Of a stretch of DNA of 64,000 bases, positions 45,842-58,794 are shown piece by piece; position 1 is the first letter of the stretch, and each line of letters opens with the position of its first letter. This DNA comes from Bombus terrestris (taxonomy: Eukaryota > Arthropoda > Insecta > Hymenoptera > Apidae): positions 4,154,001 to 4,218,000 of the forward strand of contig NC_063286.1 of NCBI RefSeq assembly GCF_910591885.1, written 5' to 3'. Both the position numbers and the translations under genes were made by a program. A model generated the notes under the pieces. It did not search any database. It worked only from the letters and a program-made list of their open reading frames with translations, and had not been told where the DNA came from.

Positions 45842-46600
45842 CATCCGTTCTCAACTCTCGTATACATTGTTCGGTGCATAGCGTTCGCAGAGCCTCGATT
45901 AGATACAGGCCACGACCTCTGACACGATTATCTGACGAGAAGGGACACGCTTCTCGCGAAAATCTGACTTTCAACCTTATTTACGCATCCAATACCTTAT
46001 CAACGTTACGATTTCGTCCCACTTCCGCGCATCTTGCCACCAGGCATCGTTTCTTCCACGCTACCATACGTTATCGCTTGTTTTCCAATGAAATTCTTTT
46101 CCACACTGCAGTTCACGAATTGTTAAGAATCGTTTGATTTTTCTGCCATCCACGGCTGACTCAGAAGTTGCATGAGAATATGAACAGGGTCCGTACGGCT
46201 GAATAATCTGGATAGCAAGCGATAAGCACTGTTGCAGGCTGATTGTGTAGCAAGATACTGTAAATAGGTGTCAAGCGGTGGAAGACTGATTGCATGAGGG
46301 AAAATGGTGTAAATATTAGAAGACGAGATGAAATCCTATATCATCCACTGTTTGGAATCAGAGACAAATCCTCTTGAATCCTGAACGGTCGACGATCAAT
46401 TGCTGAATTGCAAGCGAATACAGATCAGATTCTAAAGATTAACTTCTAGTAGTGGATGTAACACCTAATTTGATGTAGTATCGCGGACAGATTGTCTAAG
46501 GAATATCAGCTGAACCATAAATAATGTTGCGAGAAGGTCTAAGTGCAGACAGCATAGACCTATCCTCAACCTAACTTCAACCTAACCCCAAAAGGGTGTG
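45842..46600. other. Upstream region of LRR gene 2, no further gene
   Basis: No coding region called. A tract CCTCAACCTAACTTCAACC then CTAACCCC lies at about 46562-46590. Confidence 0.35.
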
Positions 46601-47280
46601 GAAACTTCAATGGGCCGAGTGGCCCATCAATGTGTCGTTGGTCCTTCAGTCGAATAGTTACGAGGAAGAAGGTCTACGTGACTGTCACGTTAAAGACACG
46701 GGAAGTGATGCAATTAAGAGAATCACTGGTCGTTCGAATGGGTTCGCGTAAATTGAAACGTGCAAAGTAAGACAAAATTCAGACTTTAGATGTACTGACA
46801 GAGTTTGTCATGTGAATCCAACAGAGTGACAGTTAAGAATGTTAGAACAGAGTGTCTGGAGAGCTGATTTTGGGAAGGTTTATGCACTATGGGTTTGGCT
46901 CTTATGGAGGGGGCGTTGCCGGGGCCCAAGGTCGCAGGCGGCCATGCTGTTATTGTTTTCTCACACTGCAACACTCTACGTTGTTGTTTCGATGGGCTGA
47001 GGATGTTCGTTAGATATTCTTGATTTTTTATTGCTAATTTATGGCTCTGTGACATGACCATTATCGCGTGGACGGTTACGGAACACGTACGTGGTGGGGC
47101 TGTGAGAAAAGACAAAGGGATGCTTGAGGGAGGAAGACGAATTACCAGGCAGTCATTAACTAAGAGTGGAGTTGCGAGGAGTGGAGAGTGGACTTGCCAA
47201 GTTGTTATGAGTTGTAAACTATTAACTGTGAGTTGTGAATTATCCATTTAGTTGTCTTAATTATACAACACTACTGTATT
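46601..47280. repeat. LTR-like or dispersed-repeat-derived segment
   Basis: 46610-46690 contains GGCCCATCAATGTGTCG and GGTCCTTCAGTCGAAT, resembling the repeats at 31502 and 60840 (GGTCCTTCCGTCGAAT in the latter). It continues as less AT-rich sequence to an ACAACA-type end near 47268. A 153-codon minus-strand ATG frame (46786-47247) lies across it but has no recognised domain. Classification as an LTR relic is tentative. Confidence 0.3.
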
Positions 47281-48649
47281 CAATTCATGTTAAACGATCA
47301 TCGTTTCCTGTTTAATCCACTGTAAATAGATGCACCTATCAATAAACTTATGATTTAGGATAGAAATCATTGGAAACCCTAATTTCTAATATTTCTGAAT
47401 AAATAAATCCTATGATGATAACACGAAATTCTTCGCTCGTGCCATCGATCAGATCGCCATTATAAAATTGAATGTATCGTCCACCGTTACAAGCCAGCTA
47501 ATTCTTTAACGTTCTGATAATAATTCTCAAACCTCTTAATAATTTTTTAGCTTTACCCCATCTTCTGTAAGTGTCCTGTTCTTTACGAACAGTTAACGTA
47601 CATAAGCAATTGATGAAGACCTTATGTGCACGCGTCAGAAATTTCTATAAAGTGCAAGTATTTGGTGCATGGATTTCAGCGTATCCCAGTTGCGTGCTGG
47701 TGCACTGAAACAAACCGGGGAGCTGCGAGAGGAAAAAAGAGGAAAACCCAGTTTCACGGGAAGTCGGGACACGACCGTGAACTTGCGTCAGTTTTTCCGA
47801 CTACCGTCGACAAGAGGCCGGCCTTTTTTTCCACGACCTACTTCCCCCTCCCCCTGCCACAAGGCCATTCTTTAAAACGCGCCTTCTGCTTTTCCAGGCT
47901 AATTAAGCGATTCGAAACGGCTCTAATTATTCCGGCGACCGATCCACGTGATCTCGAGCGTTCGGATTGTTGGACGAGCAGTGGGAAGGTGGCAGGAATA
48001 AATCGTCTTTCGAGGAGCAATGGGAAGATAGGGCGAAAGAGCGCGAAGAAGTAGAGATAGAGAGTGGTGGGGGAAAGAGGAGAATGGTATGGCAGGGAGG
48101 GGATGAGGCGCGCGCGGAACAACGTTGCTCGTTGGATGGAAACGAGGGTCGATACTTCTGGCCGAGAAATATCGTCGATAAATTTCCGCTTGTCGCCGAT
48201 ACGTAGATGCCTCACTCGTGATATTTTGTTGCCGTGACGGTTTCTAATAAAACCGCGGCACCGAACTTTCCTCTGGGGAAGAACCAGGCTATCGATCCTG
48301 CGACTCGCGGAACGATCTTCCAAGATACTAAGGCGCTGTTGCAATTCGACACGAGAAAGTCTGATGAATTAAGACGGATATCGCGGTGGCCATCGATGAC
48401 TCATCGATCTTCGACCGTTTAGCTGTTCGTGATGCGTCCAACGGCCAGATTTGTTTGTATTTGCTGAAAGAGAGGTCGGTGGAGAAGCATAGTTTATGAT
48501 TGTTGGCTGTTGACGAGTAGGATCATTCTATTTTGGAAAACCAGACGAGTGTTTCTTTTTTTATTATTTAATTTGTATTTTACAATTTGTCCGCCTGCAC
48601 ATTTGGTAACTTTTTCTAGGTTAATTGCTGAATAAAGAAAAGTGGACGG
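47281..48649. other. GC-richer island without a confirmed gene
   Basis: 47620-48420 is less AT-rich and keeps several overlapping frames open on both strands (up to 168 codons on the minus strand), typical of base composition rather than coding. It may be a conserved regulatory region or an untranslated exon. Confidence 0.3.
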
Positions 48650-49053
48650 TTAACCCCAGCGGGACACCATCTTCGAATTTGACTACTTTATTTGTTTAGT
48701 AAGGTCAGTGGGATATTTTCTTTTTAATCTTCTTTCTATGAGAATTTAGCTGATATTTTCGCTGTTCGGTGGAAATGTCAGGCAAGGTTGTAAATTCGTG
48801 GGTGTTCTTAAAGTAGCAGAACAAAAAGACATCACAAAGTTGATCGTCGATAGGTAGCCTGGGTGAAATTTCATTCTTGAAGAAGCAAATTTTTACTTTT
48901 TCCTGGAAAATCTTCTAAGAGGTTTCAATAATAATTGCAGTACTTTGAAAGATGTTTTTCTCACAGAAGTATGTACCATCTGATAGTAACTTTTTCTCAA
49001 TATGATTTTGAGAAATACAATAGTCAAACTGGAAGATGGCATCCCGCTGTAGG
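48650..49053. mobile_element. Terminal-inverted-repeat element, unclassified
   Basis: The left end, after TTAA (48650-48653), reads CCCCAGCGGGACACCATC. The right end, on the other strand, reads CCTACAGCGGGATGCCATC. Homology of the arms extends about 40 bases inward (TTTGACTACTTTATTT against TTTGACTATTGTATTT). The TTAA at the left is suggestive of piggyBac, but no TTAA follows the right end. 49035-49165 also resembles 30490-30610. Confidence 0.5.
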
Positions 49054-50828
49054 AGGTAGCCATCTACTTTTTATTATTTAGCAATAAAGGCTAGCAAAAT
49101 TGAGCGAATTGAGTTAAATTGTAAAGTACAAATTAAACAATAATAAAATTTAAGAAAATGTGATTTTCAACTTACGAATCACGTGTGTTTTAACAAACGT
49201 GGAAAAGTAAGAAGTCGTAGACCGACTGAATAATTGCGAAAACTTTCTGCTTCAATTTCTTTTTCGTATTGGGTAATTGGCTGTCCCGCGATGGACATTA
49301 TTCTATCGTTTCTTTCTATTCAATTTCATACCTTTGTTTTCTGCAGTTTGATTTATAATCAGAAAAGAGGAAATGAACGTTCTATTTCATTACAGAAAGT
49401 CCACAGTTGTGGTTAGCTTTTTATCTCGGTTTCTTTGGAAGATGGGAAAAGAACGGTCGAGTCTGTTGACATATGTTACATGTCAGATTTCTGTCAGACC
49501 TGTAATTTCTCGCGATCGCGTTCCTTTGTGCCCCGAACGATTAACCTATTTCCGCTGGAGAACGTTCTTTATCAGAGGAGGTGCATGAGGATAATCGTTC
49601 AACGTTTCTACATCACGTCACGGGAAACTTGGAAAATGTAGAAGAAAATCTACGGAAACGAAGTTCCGAGAACTGCGAATTCCATAAAATTGTCTACGTT
49701 CTTTTGGAAAATATTATATTTGACAATTATCATTCTGAGCAAAGCTCGCGCAATACTCGGTTCAGTCTGAACAAAACGAAACTTTTCCGAGCAAAACGAA
49801 AGATAAAAAGAGTTTCGTTGAAGTGGAAAATTCCACGAGTCTGTGAAAATGTGGTCGTAAGATCTACGAAAGCGATTAAAGTTGTTCAGTTTTATGAAAC
49901 AGGATAGCTAAAAAAAGGAAGAGGAAAAGGAATACATTTTTACAAGCTTTGCTTTTTCGTAAAATGTTACGTAAAATGTTAGCGCCTTTGAAATTCTAAA
50001 TTCGCCACTTATCACGTCCGTGACACCTTTTTTGGCATCGAGTCGATCACCCGGACGATGGCAGCAGCGATTTTCAAGGCTGGCGCACCTCCTATCGACA
50101 AACTTTCTACAAGGAATCGGTGAAAAGCCGAGAAGAAGGATCCTCCTTCCTCTCGGCCGCGAGGTCGTCGAACGACGCGACGACGCGACACCAGCGCCCC
50201 ACCACTCGCTCGCCTGCTGCACACAAACGCGCGAAAGAGGAAGTGGCACTGTGAAACGTATTACGAGCCGCGTTTCACACCTGTTTTATATATAGAAATA
50301 CGTGTAACTATTTCTGCTGCTAGCTGTCTTACATAATAAGATAGGCCGCGAATGTTAATGCAGCTGTGGGAAATTTAAAGGTACGTAATATGTAAAAATG
50401 TATGAAAGCGTAGCACTCGTTACAAAATTTCATGCGCCAGACGAATTTATGCTTAGGTTCTACATTTTCACTTACGTTTAGAAAAATATGAATTTCCATA
50501 AACATTTGTTCTTCAAACCCCGTTACACGTGGCAACGAGTATAAAATATAATTTAAGGGATCGCGATACGCTACGTCCTGTCACTAATATCATGTCGACA
50601 AATTTACAAATCTGATTCCGTGGAAAGAATTCTTTTTTCTTTTAAGTTAACAAATCACTACAACCTTAAGCGAATAAAAAGGAAAAAAGATAGAAGGACA
50701 AAACGGTGATACGAACTCTGTGACAGCGATTGGGGTTAGGTTGAGGTTACGTTAAGTATAAAGAATGGAAGGAAGGTTTCGCGCAAATATACAATTCGTT
50801 CAATTTGACAAAACGTTCAGTTCTAAAC
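49054..50828. other. Intergenic, with GC-rich stretch at 50020-50260
   Basis: No gene called. 50020-50260 is GC-rich with frames open on both strands and could be a promoter or 5' exon region. GGGGTTAGGTTGAGGTTACG at about 50732 is another copy of the CCTAAC-type motif in reverse. Confidence 0.3.
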
Positions 50829-50874
50829 TATTGTTGGTTGGCAACTAAGCAGTTACTTAGTTGCCAACTTAATA
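50829..50874. mobile_element. Shortened hairpin MITE
   Basis: Only the outer arms remain: TTGGCAACTAAGC then TTACTTAGTTGCCAAC. Comparable in structure to the 36-bp mini-hairpins of the 270-bp array but with a different deletion. Confidence 0.7.
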
Positions 50875-51007
50875 TTTTAGTGTAACGGTTCGAACGCTAA
50901 CGAACTTACAGAGATGCAGGGACGCGACGCGGTGACCCAAACACGCGTACGTAATAAAGGAACAATAAACTGTTTGCCAGGCGTCGAACACCTGACGCTT
51001 TTTGCAG

Positions 51008-51202
51008 ATAGATAACGAGGCAATCGCGCGACCTTGCGTTGCAAACGATATTCGCAAGGCTACGCACGCTCATTATGTGCCCTTCGTGTACGAAAATTCA
51101 CGAATCGAACGCGGCAATATACTGGAGGTCGGACGAGCTTCCGCTTGTCCATGCGTCGTCGACCATCCGACGAATTTCAATGAATCGCGGACGGAAATGT
51201 AA
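51008..51202 (+). CDS. Possible terminal exon (unproven)
   Basis: CGCTTTTTGCAG resembles a splice acceptor. It is followed by about 64 open codons of mixed composition (DNEAIARPCVANDIRK, HYVPFVYENSRIERGNILE, then NFNESRTEM) and TAA at about 51200. No domain recognised. No AATAAA was found close downstream, which weakens the case. Confidence 0.2.
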   Translation: MDNEAIARPCVANDIRKATHAHYVPFVYENSRIERGNILEVGRASACPCVVDHPTNFNESRTEM

Positions 51203-52174
51203 AAAATGGCGATCGTTATCTCTGAAAACACAACCTATTGATCCTTTTTTTATTCTTCTTTTACGCGAATGAAGATGTGTTTTTCTTTTCTTGTATCGTT
51301 TAGCCAAATCTGATTTATCTTTTATTTAAGACTTTATTTTCTAACGAAATCTCAACTCCTTTCGCGAATGATTTTCTGGCTAATTTATTTTATCAATTAT
51401 TCCCAATAGCAACGTATTTGTATATGAAACAGGATACCGTACAGTTTAAATGTATTTATTGCTTGATTAATTAATAACCTGTCATTTGATACAACGTTCT
51501 GGAAGCTATATACAATTGCCAAAAAATTTAACAGTCGTCTTAGTTGCAAGCCCCTCGATTTTAAAAAATATATTCTGCACAGCAAAGAGTGGTTTTTTTT
51601 CTTTACTACGCATGCCTTTTTTCTCGCTTCCAGACCGCAGACATTTTGATTATCCTGTTAGAAATAAGTGTGCTTACATAATAGTCGGCAGTTGTATCGC
51701 TGATGATGGAAACAAAGTGGCGGCGCAACAATTATGCCGTGACAGACAATTATTGACTATGGCATTCGCTACACGCCTTCCATCGTTTTCTAAGCGTTTA
51801 ATGCCGTGTTTCTATAAATCGTGCCTGGTTTCGGTGATTTTGTAATCGTCTACGCGGAAACGTTCATCGCAATTGGTAACGAACGATATATCTCGGGTGT
51901 TTCGTTCGAAACGAGCGGCTCTTCTTCTCGCGGCACGACTTTCACTTTTTTTACTCGCTTTTCTTCGCTCTAGACTTGTCCTTCTACCACTTTCATATCT
52001 TACACGGTTAAAAACCTGGAAAGTTTAATCATTTCGATCTACGGAATTTTAGAAAGTTGGCTTCTTTTCGTTGGCTATGTCGATACGCAGATATTGTTCT
52101 TAAATGTCGGCTACATTGGAACATTGGCGGAAAATGGAGACGAGATTAAGTACATTTTGGAAGCTTTTAAAAAG
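51203..52174. other. Intergenic, no gene supported
   Basis: AT-rich. The 119-codon frame at 51486-51845 has no recognised domain. Confidence 0.35.
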
Positions 52175-52240
52175 TATTAGGTTGGCAACTAATACCACCT
52201 AGTGACAAAATCCGCTATCGCTTATTTGCAGATCACCTAA
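52175..52240. mobile_element. Degenerate hairpin MITE
   Basis: TATTAGGTTGGCAACTAATACC passes straight into ACCTAGTGACAAAATCCGC and a decayed right arm. The left arm core is deleted. CTAACCTCAACCTAACCTCA follows immediately (about 52238-52257). Confidence 0.55.
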
Positions 52241-55200
52241 CCTCAACCTAACCTCAATACGTAGAAAGCAGCAGAAAGGAAGAAACTTAAAAACTTTGTC
52301 GACAACGAACCAGAATCTAACTTGTGGATATTTCAAAACACTCAATTATATGATATTTGCCAGACGACTAATTATATCTTAAATACATTTCAAAGTTGGT
52401 ACTCTATCAACATCACTAAGCGAATGAAACTTCTAACCCTAAAAATTATCTACCAGCGTTTACCATACGATACATGTCAGCCTTAATTTAATTAAAACAC
52501 CTTCTCTTTCGCACAGTTATATTATTAACCGTTACATTGTTATTTCACTCTTCACTGTTTGCTCGTATTTCCTTTCTTCTTTTTATTTCAGTTAAACATC
52601 CTGTGGTTATTCCATTAAACGTTAAAGCTCAATCAGCTCGTCCATCATTTTCCACGATTAAACAGGAATATCAATTAATACCCGATCCAGGATATTACAC
52701 GTGTCCGTAAACAGAAATATCGTATGCACTTTGCGTACAAAGAAACCGTCGACGTTTCTCCACTTCTGGTTATATTCAACCGCCTCGGGCACACGGTATA
52801 CGAGTCGTATAAAACGAATAAACAGAGGGAACGGAAATTAGTAATGATAAAAACGCATAGCAGAACGATGCTTCGTGTTTTTATTACGGCGAACCAGTCG
52901 ATTGGAAGCGTTTAAAAGAACGTATTAATGAACGATGGAATAAATTCCGGGAACTGTTTGGTTTTAATATATCTCAAATCTGCAAGCGCTGCTTTTAGGA
53001 AAATCAATTTTAGCGAAAATGTAAACATGATTGGTACAGCGAGCAGTAGAAAAATATTAACACAGGTTAGGTTTTCCTATAAAACGTACAATTTTTTTCG
53101 TAATACATATACTTCGGAGTAAAAAATTTCAACGTTTCGTAATTTATTAGTTTGAACAGCTGTATAATCACACGTACACAACACGTACACAGCCGATCGT
53201 ATTTTCAAGGAAATTTCATATTTCATTACAATTTCTCTTCCAACCGCTTATCATCATAAATCGTAATTAATTCTTAATAATTAGTTGTTTGAAATTAATC
53301 GAGTTCGAAGCTCGTTACGGGTTTCAGTTACCGTTTGACTCGTTCCTTTGGAAGTAACTACACGTTAGTACGTTAGATATGGAGAATGGTGGATGCATTA
53401 GAATGAAGAGTACGGGACAGAATGGCGCTCTTGACATTAGGCGTGGCAAGAAAGTTGCGATTCCGTTCTCGTAAGAGCGCACGGTATCGTGACGCTAATG
53501 TGTTGGGTTGTAGTTGCTTCGTGCCGTGGAAATTATCGTAGCGGTCGCATAAACAGTTTGTTTTAGTCGTAATGGCGTTTGTATGCATCGCAGCTATCTT
53601 TCAAGACTTTAGTTTCAACGAACGATAGATTAGGATTTCAATTAGAATTTCTCTCTCGTTTCAACAGGAAGCAGGACCGTTAACGTCTCTGACGAATCGA
53701 AAAGAAAAATCATACAGACGATTAATTTGTAATATTCTCATCAAGTTTAAGAAATTTTCGAACGATAAAGGAACGCGATTAAACTGAAATGATCCGCAAC
53801 AGCGTCGAATTACGAAAGGTAATCGAATGAAACTTTGTATATTTTATATTCAGCGAGAACCAATCACAGGAAACATCCACACGAAATCAAATCTGCCATC
53901 TGAAAAAAATTGCGTCGAACAATACAGAAAATTACCGAAGAATCCACGTTTTCTACCAATTGCACAATCTACCGTGTTTTGACCTTTCCATACGATCCCT
54001 CTCTCCGCTTATTTCTCGACTACAATCGCTCGTGCGCGTTACATAAAATTCAATAATTACTCAATGATTGGAATCGAATTCGAATTCGATATACGTATCT
54101 GTATTCGATCGTTTCTATCGATCGCGATATCACGTGTCCGTTCTGCAGGCGTCGAAAACAAGAAAGTTGTGTGCTCTCATGCGCGTCTCATGGTGTCTGT
54201 GTGACCTTTCGTGTTTTGCGTAACCGATATTCCAATATGAATACAATCGAACGAGGCGCGTGGATGCTTTCGACCGAGATAAACCGAAGAACAGCGAAAA
54301 AACGCGACGAAGAAACCGTTCGAGCATCTGGTCGATCTTTCCTACAACCCTCGATTCAATTTTACGTAACCTACAGAAATTTTTGAAGATTACGATTCAT
54401 ATCGATTTTAGGATATCGCCGAGGATAAATTTCACACTTGTGTACCACTGTTGTGCGTCTAAAAGTAATTTCTTTCCGACGTTTCGCCAGCTTTGTAGTT
54501 AGAATTTAAAAACGCAGTGAATCGATACCTCGGACAATATGGCGTACAACAGCGTTAAGCGTGAAAATTCGAGCCGGCAAACCTTCGAGTCTTATACTCG
54601 AAGATAAATTTGTTATTAGAATGATTTATTACTTGAATTTGTTATTACAGTGATTTAACGATTATATGGTTATTAAGTCATCATGCAACGTTTATATGCA
54701 AATTTCACCACCAGCGATGCAAATATGATTGTAATTTGACAAATAACACTTACAAGGCCGCATATAAACGAGCAATGCAACGTGGCTTTCAATTTGGCAA
54801 GTATATATTTTTAAGGCTCGTTAAAGGCGAGCAACGCGAAATCGTTGGAATTTCGTAATTGTAACGCTACGCAATTTCGTAGCTTTATATTTTTAATAGC
54901 AGGATTACAAGCTTGTGTGCGTTGAACCATTATGCCCGATACAGACCACGTGTTGTGTCGTGATTTCGCGTGTTATAGCGATATCGCGTGCACTTTGACG
55001 AACTAATATCTTTAACAATAACGTTAGTATTTTGAATACAATTTTAATAATAATATCAACGCGTTAAATGCCGTGCTGTTTTATCGCCATTATTAACTCA
55101 TTATCACTCATTTACACCGATATTCAATTCTACATGTTATAGGAAATTATTAAAATTATTGTTCTGGCAATGCTCATTCCACTGCAAATCGGAATATTTC

Positions 55201-55848
55201 TGACGTTGAGAAGCGAAAATGAGATTTATAAGGAAAAAACGTTTAGAATTATAGGAATCGGTCGCCTGATTTACACGGCTAATTAAACGACGTTGTCGCG
55301 ATTAATAAACCGAAGGAAATTAAATCGGTTTCCTGGCACTCGCGATACACGCGTTTGGCTTTTCCCGAACGTTTGAGATAAGCGATTATCATGGCTCGCT
55401 ATCGTGTTTGGTGCCAAATCGATACTGTAAGATCTGATAAATCTTAAACGTTTAATTGTATTGTCGATACGCCTAATTTCCGAAAAACTGCTTTCTTACA
55501 GTTACGACATTTATCTTGCGTAAACTCAAATAAAATCGAAAGTAATTTTTCACATTGAAACTGAATATCTTCATTTCTAATTCGATGAACAAATTCTCTT
55601 AAAATTAATTATTCGGAATTCGAACATTAGCAATATATTTAATAATTATGAATTTACTATTCTTAAAAATAAAAAATGTTGAAATTAAACTCTTTGAAAT
55701 TTATCTTGTTGTCAATACAATATCGAATTTATTATCTGGTAAAAAGAATAATTAATCTTGAAATAAACACCACAGAATTGTAAAATTAGCAATATCATTT
55801 ATAATGATATTTACGGTTTAGAGTCTTAAAATTAAGCTCGTCTATGTA
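52241..55848. other. Long non-coding stretch, no gene supported
   Basis: About 3.6 kb of AT-rich sequence with scattered short frames. Nothing has recognisable domains, and no repeat with a partner in the window was found. It may be intronic or intergenic. Confidence 0.35.
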
Positions 55849-56061
55849 TTAGGTTGTCCGAAAAGTTTCTTTCGTTTCATAAAGTGACAATAGATAAACA
55901 ACAATTTCTGTTTTATATTATTTTATTGAATTAGGCATAATTCATTTCGTTCTATTTCTATTATTATGTTCGTGCATAATTCAATAAACTAATATGAAAC
56001 AAAGAACATTGTGCGTTTATTATTTCCTTATAAAACTAAAGAAACTGTTCGGATAACCTAA
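55849..56061. mobile_element. Mariner-type MITE, second family
   Basis: Left terminus after TA: TTAGGTTGTCCGAAAAGTTT. Right terminus on the other strand: TTAGGTTATCCGAACAGTTT (18 of 20 match). The arms extend about 35 bases (CTTTCGTTTCATAA against CTTTAGTTTTATAA). A second, inner inverted pair (TTGAATTAGGCATAATTC against GTGCATAATTCAATAA) lies within. There is no coding capacity. The right TA is changed to CA. Confidence 0.8.
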
Positions 56062-56319
56062 CATAAAGTACGAAGGTTGGACAAAATAATTTAGACAGCT
56101 CGTATGTGTCACATATGTATATATACATGTATATACATACATTTTGTCCAATCACTGTTTCCCTCTTTATTGCTAAAATTTTTAACCTTTCAATGTAGAA
56201 GATACTTTCTGAATTTATAAAGAAACATGGCACTAAGAAATTGTTTAAATATAATATTAGAATACAGTAGAGATACGTAGGATGAAATACGATTATATTA
56301 AATATAATTAAAACGTACC

Positions 56320-56530
56320 AGAATTGGCGTGGCCGTGTCCAGCGCTGGTGCTATTCGTCGCCGAGTGAACAGCGTTGGTCGCCGCGTTCGCGACATGCTT
56401 CAACGCGCTTATCACCATCATATCTTTTATCACACTCGAATCTCCGGCTATCCCATGCAGGATATCCAGGAACACGATATCCAAACAACAATCCTCGACC
56501 AACGTAAAACCAACCGAATTACCTTGAAAC
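56320..56530 (-). CDS. Possible internal exon, minus strand (unproven)
   Basis: On the minus strand about 65 codons are open (VGFTLVEDCCLDIVFLDI, then SSVIKDMMVISALKHVANA, ending SAGHGHANSG) and finish at GTACGTTTTAAT, a good splice donor. The upstream side has a stop shortly before and only weak acceptor candidates (TTTCAAG then GTAATTC), so the 5' boundary is uncertain. The composition is protein-like and not low-complexity except for the Ala/Asn/Thr-rich end. I do not recognise the family. Confidence 0.35.
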
Positions 56531-56569
56531 TTCCAACAATCGGAAAATCAACATCCTCGCCATATTAAA

Positions 56570-58794
56570 ATTTCTCCATTGCGATTTGCACAGACGTGTA
56601 ATGTTTGAAATATCGTTCGAAAAATCGGTTTTAACGAGACTTTACAAACATCTATATTAAATTATAACTTTACTACTATTATCAAATGTCCTAGTGCTTA
56701 TAGCATTTACTAGAATATTAAGTACTTTCCTGTGAATATATTTATGCGTTAAATTAACCTTTAGACCTAAGAACGGATTACAGTCACGAATTCGTTGAAC
56801 TTCGTACTTAAAATCTCGTCGTTGGATCGTTCTCAAGTTTTATGCAACCGATCTGCACAGAAAGGTAGAAGAACGCATGAAAGACGTGGGCCAAGTATAA
56901 CGTAAAACGAAACAGCTGATCGTCACTGTCGTCTAGGCTCGACTAAATCGTTCCAGCACGTAGAGAACGCGAAAGCCAGCGCTGCCATCACGCATATACA
57001 CACACACACACACACACACGGGAGCAAAGTGCCGCCCCTCTTCTTCTTTCGGCCTTCTTCACCGCAGTTTCACCTTCACGGAAGTCTTGCAAACCAGGCT
57101 GACGCGTGTAGGTGTTGGACAACACCGGTGGATCCACTCTATTTCGCCAGCTGGAGGCGGATGACCTGCGAACGTTACACGCCGCGGGCTTCGCGATAAT
57201 CGAATTGTTAGGCTCGACGATTCTGCGTTTTCGACCTAGTTCATCTGACCTAGTCCAGACATCCCTGTGATATCCATCCTCTTCCTGGACCAACGAGCGT
57301 ATACACTTTCAGAGAGATATATAATGAGGTTATAAAGAGATTATAAAGCATTGTGTACTATAAGACAGCAATATGGTAGAATAAAACGTTGGATGTCACG
57401 GTTATACAGTGGCTACAAGAAGTATTATTTTGCAACGAACCGTCTTTTTATTTGCTTCTACGTTTAATTTTCATAATATCAAAGCTTTGTTGCATGAAAG
57501 CACTGTCGGATGGTACGACATATACTTTAATTAATTAATTTAATTAATTAGCATGAACGCCACGATAAGTAGAATGACGTGCACATTTTTACATCTTCAT
57601 GCTTCTTTAATTTCGATAGAGATGCATCGTGCTGTCTCATGCACACGTTTAGAGATTTATTTCTGCATTGATATATACTTCCGATAAATCGTTGTGAAAT
57701 TTGCATATAAACGTTGGATGATGGTTTCACTCGTAACTGGTAAAGTGGGACCTATCAGACTTCAGTCATTCTTATTTTTATATGTGGAAAAAATGTGAAA
57801 TTTCTGTATGACGAAAACTTCCACCATTTAAATTTCAATAATTTAAATTTCTATATAAAGAATAGCAAATGATCACGTATTTTTAGAGCGTAGGAAATTT
57901 TGTTAAATATATTACGAACAAAAGAACAGTCCTTGGATGGGTACAGATGCTTATTAACTTTAACATCTGAACAATTTTCTAACCTTATTTTATTTCCTCC
58001 ACTGACTATACATCGAGCCTTAAGTCGATAAATGGCGGACAATATCGAGGCTGACAGACTTGTTTGAGGAGTTCTCGTGAGAATGATTCATCTTTTTTAT
58101 GGTTTCTGTGCTAGCGTGTGGTAGCGTTTTTTAAAGATAACAAGGAGTTTATCGTCTGCCAGATATCGAATTACGCTGTGCCAGGTTTTACAAGAAATAC
58201 GAGTAGCGCTGAATTTGTAAATCCTACGGTTTTGGGCTTATTTCTTATTTATTAATAGATCTAAATTATTGCTGCTGGTTCTACGTTCCTGTTTTTATTT
58301 GAAAATTATTTTCTACCACGAATCCGATCGTTTCCGAGTTTCATCAAACGTCAGGCTCAGACTCGTTGACGCAAGCGATCCGCTAAGACCGAGGTTAATA
58401 AAATTGCATTTGCGTGGATAAGTATCGGCCGCGTGAATTCTTCGACGCGAGAACCTTAACGGGGTTAATTGGTTTCCACGCGATTACACGAGCGAAGCGT
58501 CTGGGAAAAAGATACTCACGAAAACGATATTTCCTTTTTCGAGTGTCTGGAAGCCAGACGAAAATCGTGGTTCACGGGGGAATTTTGCGTTAATTAGCCG
58601 TTGCGATACGTATAAGGCAAGCAACCGCGATTCGGTTGATTTTCGTAATCGGCATGGGTCACCGGTTTCGATTTGTGGAACACCAGTCCTTTTTCTCGAT
58701 CGAACCGTTTGACACTGATTTGTTCAGAGATATTTTTCGCAGCTTGACATACTATTTAATTTTATCTGATTTTCGTTAATAACTTTGCTGTATT
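56570..58794. other. Intergenic or intronic, no gene supported
   Basis: It contains a CA microsatellite at 56995-57020, a GC-richer stretch at 57030-57300 and an AATT-rich palindromic run at about 57530-57550. None supports a gene. Confidence 0.35.
56995..57020. repeat. (CA)n microsatellite
   Basis: About eleven uninterrupted CA units after TATA, ending at CGGGAG. Confidence 0.8.

Noticed and set aside
46786..47247. 153-codon minus-strand ATG frame
   Set aside because: Lies in sequence related to a dispersed repeat, has no domain and shows no splice or polyadenylation context.
47838..48344. 168-codon minus-strand frame
   Set aside because: Starts without ATG in a GC-rich stretch where several frames are open; arginine-rich, composition-driven translation.
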